Assembly (NCBI GenBank): GCA_945643635.1
Contig: CALZFC010000020.1
Coordinates: 4,732,501 to 4,796,500, forward strand
Origin: Allodiplogaster sudhausi
Lineage: Eukaryota > Nematoda > Chromadorea > Rhabditida > Diplogasteridae
Direction of reading: 5' to 3'
DNA: 64,000 nt
Shown: positions 59,541 to 64,000 of the stretch, in pieces
Layout of the letters: each line of letters begins with the position of its first letter
Numbering within the stretch: position 1 is the stretch's first letter
Notes under the pieces: model-generated
Databases searched by the model: none
What the model was told of the DNA's origin: nothing
Seen by the model: only the letters and a program-made list of their open reading frames with translations
Translations under genes and position numbers: made by a program

Positions 59541-59660
59541 AGAGAGAGCGAGAGCGAGCGAGAGAGAGAGCGAGAGAGAGAGTGAACCAGAGAGTGACAG
59601 AGAATCAGAGAGAGTGAGAGAGAAAGAGGGATATGAGAGAGAGAGAGAGACAGAGAAAGG
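59172..59660 (+). repeat. GA-rich microsatellites
   Basis: (GA)n at 59172-59212 and a compound (GA)n/GAGC/CAGA tract at 59413-59656. Sequence following each tract is duplicated: GGAAAATATGTAGAGATCAA, then AGATGGCAAGGTGGGGA, occurs near both 59226 and 59658, so the region is a roughly 430-bp tandem duplication containing microsatellites. Confidence 0.8.
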
Positions 59661-60375
59661 AAAATATGTAGAGATCAATAGATGGCAAGGTGGGGAATAG
59701 TTTTTTATATGGAATATGAAGCACAAATAGTGGTAGGGAGAGAGAGATTAAAGAGAAAGGGGGATAATTGTTTTTTTAATGTATTGAATGAAGTCTAATT
59801 AGGACAATATTATGAGAAGGTGCCGAAAAATGAAAGAATGGGATAACTGGAAGGATGACAAAAGTTATAAAGGGGCGGATAGTGTGAAGCTCAAGAAAAG
59901 AGAGAAAATGTTCCAGGAAAAATGAAGGAAATTGCGATCATAAAGCGAGAAGCCGAATGTTACAGTAACCAACTATTACAGTAGCGAGTCGCTTCATCTC
60001 AAAGAGGGAACGAGCAACTCGGACGGGATGCTCAGCTACTTTTCGATCTCGACTTACTCTGTTGAAGAGGACGGAGCGACTAAAGCACATTACTCCACGA
60101 AGCTACTGTAACTTGTTCCATGATGAAGAAGAGAGACAGTGAAACCTCTTTTCTGCAATATGCGATGAAATGTGTCCCAAAACCGTTCCCGCATTTTCTA
60201 GCAGTCCACACTTTTCTGAATTTGAATGCACTGTATGCGTTCCCTCTTCTAATCGGCACCATTTCCAGACGCATTACACCCTTCCCCCATTTCTATACAT
60301 ATTAGACCCCTGACTCCATTTCAAGACATATTAGACTCCTAATTTCCTTACCTATCAGACCCCCTCCATTTGCAG

Positions 60376-60562
60376 CCATGCTTCAGGCGAAGCTACTTGC
60401 GTGCTGTAGTGGAAGGAGGGCATCGATGTGCGCGACTCCTCAGCGAACTCAGAGAGAAAGAAGAAGCGGGAGAAGGACCAGGAGAAGAAGGCCAGCGAGA
60501 GATGGGAGTGCATTCTCATTTCAAGTAGACGGGGAGATAGGGGGAAGGAGAGAGAGAAAGGA

Positions 60563-60615
<53 letters not shown>

Positions 60616-60746
60616 GACAGAGATGTAGAGAGGGGGTGATTCCGCAACTTCTCCTCTGGCGCCGACAACGACATGGAGATCTCCTCGGCCGGCTTCCAGT
60701 TCCTCCTGCTCGAGTCCGTTCAGCAAGTCTGGACCTATGTGATTGG
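60376..60746 (+). pseudogene. TFIIH subunit p52 (GTF2H4)-like exon remnants
   Basis: The exon at about 60663-60746 (donor GTAAGA) encodes ISSAGFQFLLLESVQQVWTY, matching the conserved SAGFQFLLLxxxxQLWxY block of TFIIH p52. After the acceptor TTTGCAG, 60376 onward encodes CFRRSYLRAVVEGG in one frame and, further on, KASERWECILI in another. Both resemble consecutive parts of p52 (FRQNLRIALLGGG and EERWEVVLHF), so a frame break lies between them near 60405. A large GA tract separates the two exons. No complete p52 gene can be built here; remnant or misassembled gene. The p52 match is strongest for the second exon. Confidence 0.5.
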
Positions 60747-60869
60747 TAAGAGAGAGACAGAGAGAGAGAGAGAAGGAGGGAGAAGGGGGGAGAGAGAGGA
60801 ACGGAGAGAAGAGAGAGACAGACAGACAGAAAGAGGGAGAGAGAGGGGAGAGAAGAGAGAGCGAGCACA

Positions 60870-60915
<46 letters not shown>

Positions 60916-61076
60916 AGAGGGAGCACAGATAGCCTTACCATTACTATTTAAGAGAAAAGAAGTGGCGTTGAAAAATATGTTTCTTAAGAATCCGGAACGA
61001 TTCAGCTTTCAGAAGCTATGGCATTGAATTGAAGTAAAAAAAATCTCTATAACTCTATCGCTTTCTTTCTCTCTCC

Positions 61077-61121
<45 letters not shown>

Positions 61122-61126
61122 TCCAG

Positions 61127-61286
61127 CGAACTCAATGCTGGCGAAGTCTGTTCTTCTAACGCTCCCGCCCTCCTCCTTGATCTCCTCCACCCTGTGCAAC
61201 AACTATCTCTCTGTCTCTCTGCCTCTCTCTCTCTCTCTCTGTCTCTCTGTCTCTCCCTTTCTCTCTGTCCCTCTCTTTCCCTTTCT

Positions 61287-61327
<41 letters not shown>

Positions 61328-61586
61328 TCTCTCTCTCCCTCTCTCTCTTTCTCCTTCCAGTCAATTCAATGCTGGCGAAGTCTGTTCTTCCAACGCTCCC
61401 GCTCTCCTCCTTGATCTCCTCCTCCTCCCCCTGTCAGGCTGAGGCCACTCGCTCCCTTTGCTCTACCACCTATCCCTCGACCTTTGATAGGTATATAAGC
61501 GACCCGTTAAAGAGCGCTGCATGCGTTACGATTGTTCTTTACTTCCCATTCTACACTGTTGCATGTCTCGCTTGCTCTCTCTCTCT

Positions 61587-61621
<35 letters not shown>

Positions 61622-61870
61622 AAGGCTGTCGAAGTCTCTTCTTCCTCCGTTCTGCCGTCCTCCATGATCTCCTCCAGCCTTTGCTACAATCTTTCTACCT
61701 CTCTCTCTCTGCCTCTCTCTCTCTCTCTGTCTCTGACGCTTTCTCCTTCTCTCTGCCTCTCTTTCTCTTTCTCTCTTTCACTTTCTCTCTCTCTCTCTCT
61801 CTCTCTCTTTCTTCCAGCTAACTCCACACAGGCGTAGTCTCTTCATCTCATGCCCTCCTCTTTGATCTCC
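61127..61870 (+). repeat. Tandemly duplicated exon-like segments within CT tracts
   Basis: Four related segments, each following a long (CT)n run, three with a CTTCCAG acceptor: starts at about 61127, 61361, 61620 and 61819. They share CTCAATGCTGGCGAAGTCTG or a diverged form, then CTCCTCCTTGATCTCCTCC. The first two encode NAGEVCSSNAPALLLDLL in one frame. Later copies are diverged and shorter. Confidence 0.65.
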
Positions 61871-61938
61871 TCCACCCTTGCAACTCTCTGCTTAACTTCT
61901 TGCTTACTTGTGATTACATATAACATATTATAGCTTCC

Positions 61939-62008
61939 ATGACGGACACGCAGTTCGATGCTGAGCGAGCTGCAGAGCGTGCTGCAGCCCGAGGACTCTT
62001 CGGTCAGT

Positions 62009-62083
<75 letters not shown>

Positions 62084-62503
62084 GAGAGAGAGAGAAATAG
62101 GGGAACGAGAATCTAAATTGTTTCCTCCCCTCCCTCTCCCAAATCAGTCAAGTTTTTCCGCGGTTCTTACTATGACATCTTTTTCATTCTTTTAGGCTCG
62201 ACGCTGCTCTTGAAGCTAGGCGTCGGTACGTTCAACAGCGGTCAGTCAAATAGTCGTTCAGAGTCTCCATTTTCTAACCTTATGGATAGTTTTGTTAAAA
62301 GACTCAGTTTGTTCCTAATGGGTACTATTTCAGCCGACCGGATGGCCGTCGCAGACCTCACTTGCGGCTCTTGTTCCGTGAGGATCCGCATATCGGTGGG
62401 AGTGCTGTGTTGCCTCGCATGTCAGGACATCATCTCGTGCTAAAGGTTGGCTCTCTTTCTCACTATCTCTCTATCTATCTTTCTCGCTATCTCTCTTCCT
62501 CTA

Positions 62504-62535
<32 letters not shown>

Positions 62536-63215
62536 AGTGAAACTTGTGGAGTGATTAATAAGACAAGGCAAAATTAGCAAATAGGGATCACATCTCTCTG
62601 TCTTTTCCTTCTCTCGCTCTCTCTCTCTTCTATTTTTTCAGTCTTCTCTCTCTCTCTCTCATTCTCGTTCTATTCGATTTCTCTTTCTCTCTCAGCCATT
62701 CTCTTCTCTTTTCTCCCTTTCTCTCCCATTTCAGTAAATTTACATTACATAAGTGTTGTTCTAGCTGCTTCTACCACATCCGTCCCACCCAGTGCCCGAA
62801 GTGCTCTGATCGATGGACCGAGCAAGCTGATTTCCCGGGACCGTGTCAAAACAGCAACGACATTTGCGCTAAAAGTGTCGTAACTTTCTTCATTGTTATC
62901 GCAGACGGATAAAATTAGCACCAATCAATTTCTCTTTACAAGACCTATCCAACGATAGCACTTTTGTGACTGAAGTTTAAAAATTTCGAATTTTCAACTT
63001 TTTTGCCTGCTGTCCAAGAACTGCGAAACCTATATGGTTCAATTCATCTCAATGAGAGCAATCGCGCGGAATATTGGTTGAACCGGTACAATCACCCTGA
63101 ACAAAGTTATGGGATCTTTGCGCAAATGTCGTTGCTGTTTTGACACGGTCCCGATTTCCCACACGGCCAACTCGACAGCTCGCTTAACCAAATCGTCGTC
63201 GCCAAGTTCAGTTGA
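61939..63215 (+). pseudogene. NSE1-like (SMC5/6 complex RING subunit) gene, split by a MITE
   Basis: Exons 61939-62002, 62196-62225, 62334-62445 and 62735 onward chain in phase. Cys/His pattern: LTCGSCS, then LCCLACQ, then LHKCCSSC and QCPKCSDRWTE. This fits the C4HC3 variant RING at the C-terminus of NSE1, whose end is H-x2-C ... CPxC-x3-W. NSE1 is the RING subunit of the SMC5/6 DNA-repair complex. Lesions: TAA in frame at 62441-62443, five bases before the donor, and a 316-bp MITE at 62837-63152 splitting the last exon. Without the MITE and one target-site copy the frame runs cleanly to TGA at 63213-63215. With it, translation ends at 62912. N-terminal exons were not identified. The family call rests on the metal-ligand spacing only. 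Confidence 0.45.
62829..63160. mobile_element. hAT-type MITE with 8-bp target site duplication
   Basis: Element 62837-63152 (316 bp). It begins GGGACCGTGTCAAAACAGCA and continues ACGACATTTGCGC; its last 33 bases are the exact reverse complement. It is flanked by GATTTCCC on both sides (62829-62836 and 63153-63160). Perfect terminal inverted repeats, an 8-bp duplication and no coding capacity indicate a recent insertion of a non-autonomous element, most likely mobilised by a hAT-type transposase. Confidence 0.9.
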
Positions 63216-63227
63216 GCTTAATCGAGT

Positions 63228-63837
63228 ACGTACGTTGGCAAGATCACGAGTGGCCTGGCCAAGGACTCGTCAACCCTTCTAGCTGAGCCCTTTTAATGAA
63301 TCAGCCTGCTATATATAGTTAGAGGTCCAGTTTAGATTAGAAATTCTTCCCATTGTGTCCCATATTCGTATAGGCAGTTTTCACTTAGAATTAGAATGTC
63401 GTCTACGGTATGTTAGTTTGTACAAACCTGATGAGTTGTCATCTTTCATAATACCCAGTGGCTAAGTATTCTCGACTTTTCTTTCAGGTCTATGACAGTT
63501 GCCTGAAGAATATGCTACACTGACAAATGGTGTTTTAAGCTTAGAACTACTTATTTCCCGCCCTACACGACTTTATACAACACTATATTCTATTATTGTC
63601 TCTTCCTCTACTTTTCTTTTCTTTTGCTCTATAATTCGCGACTGACATTAATCAGATAAATAGCACATCGCCGGCAACAACTATTTGTTGTTTCCTTGAA
63701 GCCTCATAGAACACGAGGAAGCTGAACTCGTTATATTTTAGCAGGAATTGGTCAGAGTGCTGAAAATAACAATCTAAATATATATATATAAAAAAAATGA
63801 AAGGCGGAACACGAATGCGAGCGAGGTAAGGCTGTCG
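63228..63837 (+). repeat. Segmental duplication, copy B of the NT5DC 3' end
   Basis: Same orientation as 25450-26142, diverged by scattered substitutions and indels (for example an extra AATC before AGCCTGCTATATATAG). It retains the last about 16 codons and stop of NT5DC without any upstream exon, so it is a non-functional gene end. Only one copy of the 66-bp C-terminal unit is represented. Confidence 0.9.
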
Positions 63838-63861
63838 CGGTAGCACGGCGCAATTTTTGAA

Positions 63862-63965
63862 GTGCACCACGGCAAATAGTAATATAAACTAATACACCCA
63901 TACACCCATGGGTGTATATTGCAATATTTAGGTGAATAGGTGTAAATTGCTATTTGCCGTGCACC
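63862..63965. mobile_element. Short hairpin element related to the 26143 element
   Basis: GTGCACCACGGCAAATAGTA at the left and CTATTTGCCGTGCACC at the right are inverted copies. The centre ACACCCATACACCCATGGGTGTA is palindromic and shares the ACACCCATACACCC motif with the element at 26143-26470. Confidence 0.65.
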
Positions 63966-64000
63966 AAAGCGCGAATATTTTCTTTCAAACAGTTCTTTCA

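Overview
The window is from a multicellular animal nuclear genome. Genes are split by many GT-AG introns, mostly about 50-900 bp, and encode typical metazoan families: an M13 peptidase, an aminergic-type GPCR, an alpha-arrestin, a prohormone-type carboxypeptidase, a CCR4-NOT deadenylase, a ZNF593-like protein and an NT5DC-type HAD protein. Long CT/GA microsatellites lie in almost every intron and intergenic stretch. It looks like an invertebrate, but the sequence alone does not fix the phylum. There are no bacterial operons, CRISPR arrays, rRNA or convincing tRNA genes.

Left part, 1-25.6 kb, is gene-rich. In order: the 3' half of an M13 (neprilysin-like) metallopeptidase (+); a rhodopsin-family GPCR with amine-receptor hallmarks (+, 2.7-7.2 kb); about 3.8 kb of CT-rich spacer; an alpha-arrestin gene (+, 11.1-13.8 kb); an M14 carboxypeptidase E/N/M-type gene (-, 15.1-18.4 kb). 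Divergent from the last comes a tight same-strand trio (+): CNOT7/8-type deadenylase, ZNF593-like zinc finger protein and NT5DC2/3-type protein, ending at 25,581. Exon phases chain correctly through almost all of these models.

Middle part, 25.6-50.7 kb, is repeat-dominated: hairpin (MITE-like) elements, transposon-gene fragments, a small unrecognised gene (30.8-31.4 kb), then a tandem array of four nearly identical 4.53-kb units (32,588-50,704). Each unit carries exon-like segments on both strands, some broken by a stop or frameshift.

Right part, 50.7-64 kb: two head-to-tail minus-strand genes. One (57.2-54.6 kb) encodes a C2H2 finger followed by a long transposase-derived body and is broken by a frameshift and a stop. 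The other (54.4-51.7 kb) is an apparently intact eleven-exon gene of a family usually annotated as SAMD3-like. Upstream of them is an array of duplicated 61-nt exon-like cassettes. Next are remnants of a TFIIH p52 (GTF2H4) gene, and an NSE1-like RING gene whose last exon is split by a 316-bp MITE with a perfect 8-bp target duplication. The window ends with a diverged second copy of the NT5DC 3' flank, again abutting a hairpin element.

Functionally the intact genes are unrelated housekeeping and signalling genes (peptide hydrolysis, amine signalling, receptor trafficking, mRNA decay, ribosome biogenesis). The main biological story is the right half: exon, gene-end and multi-kilobase tandem duplication together with small DNA transposons shaping, and in places breaking, genes.
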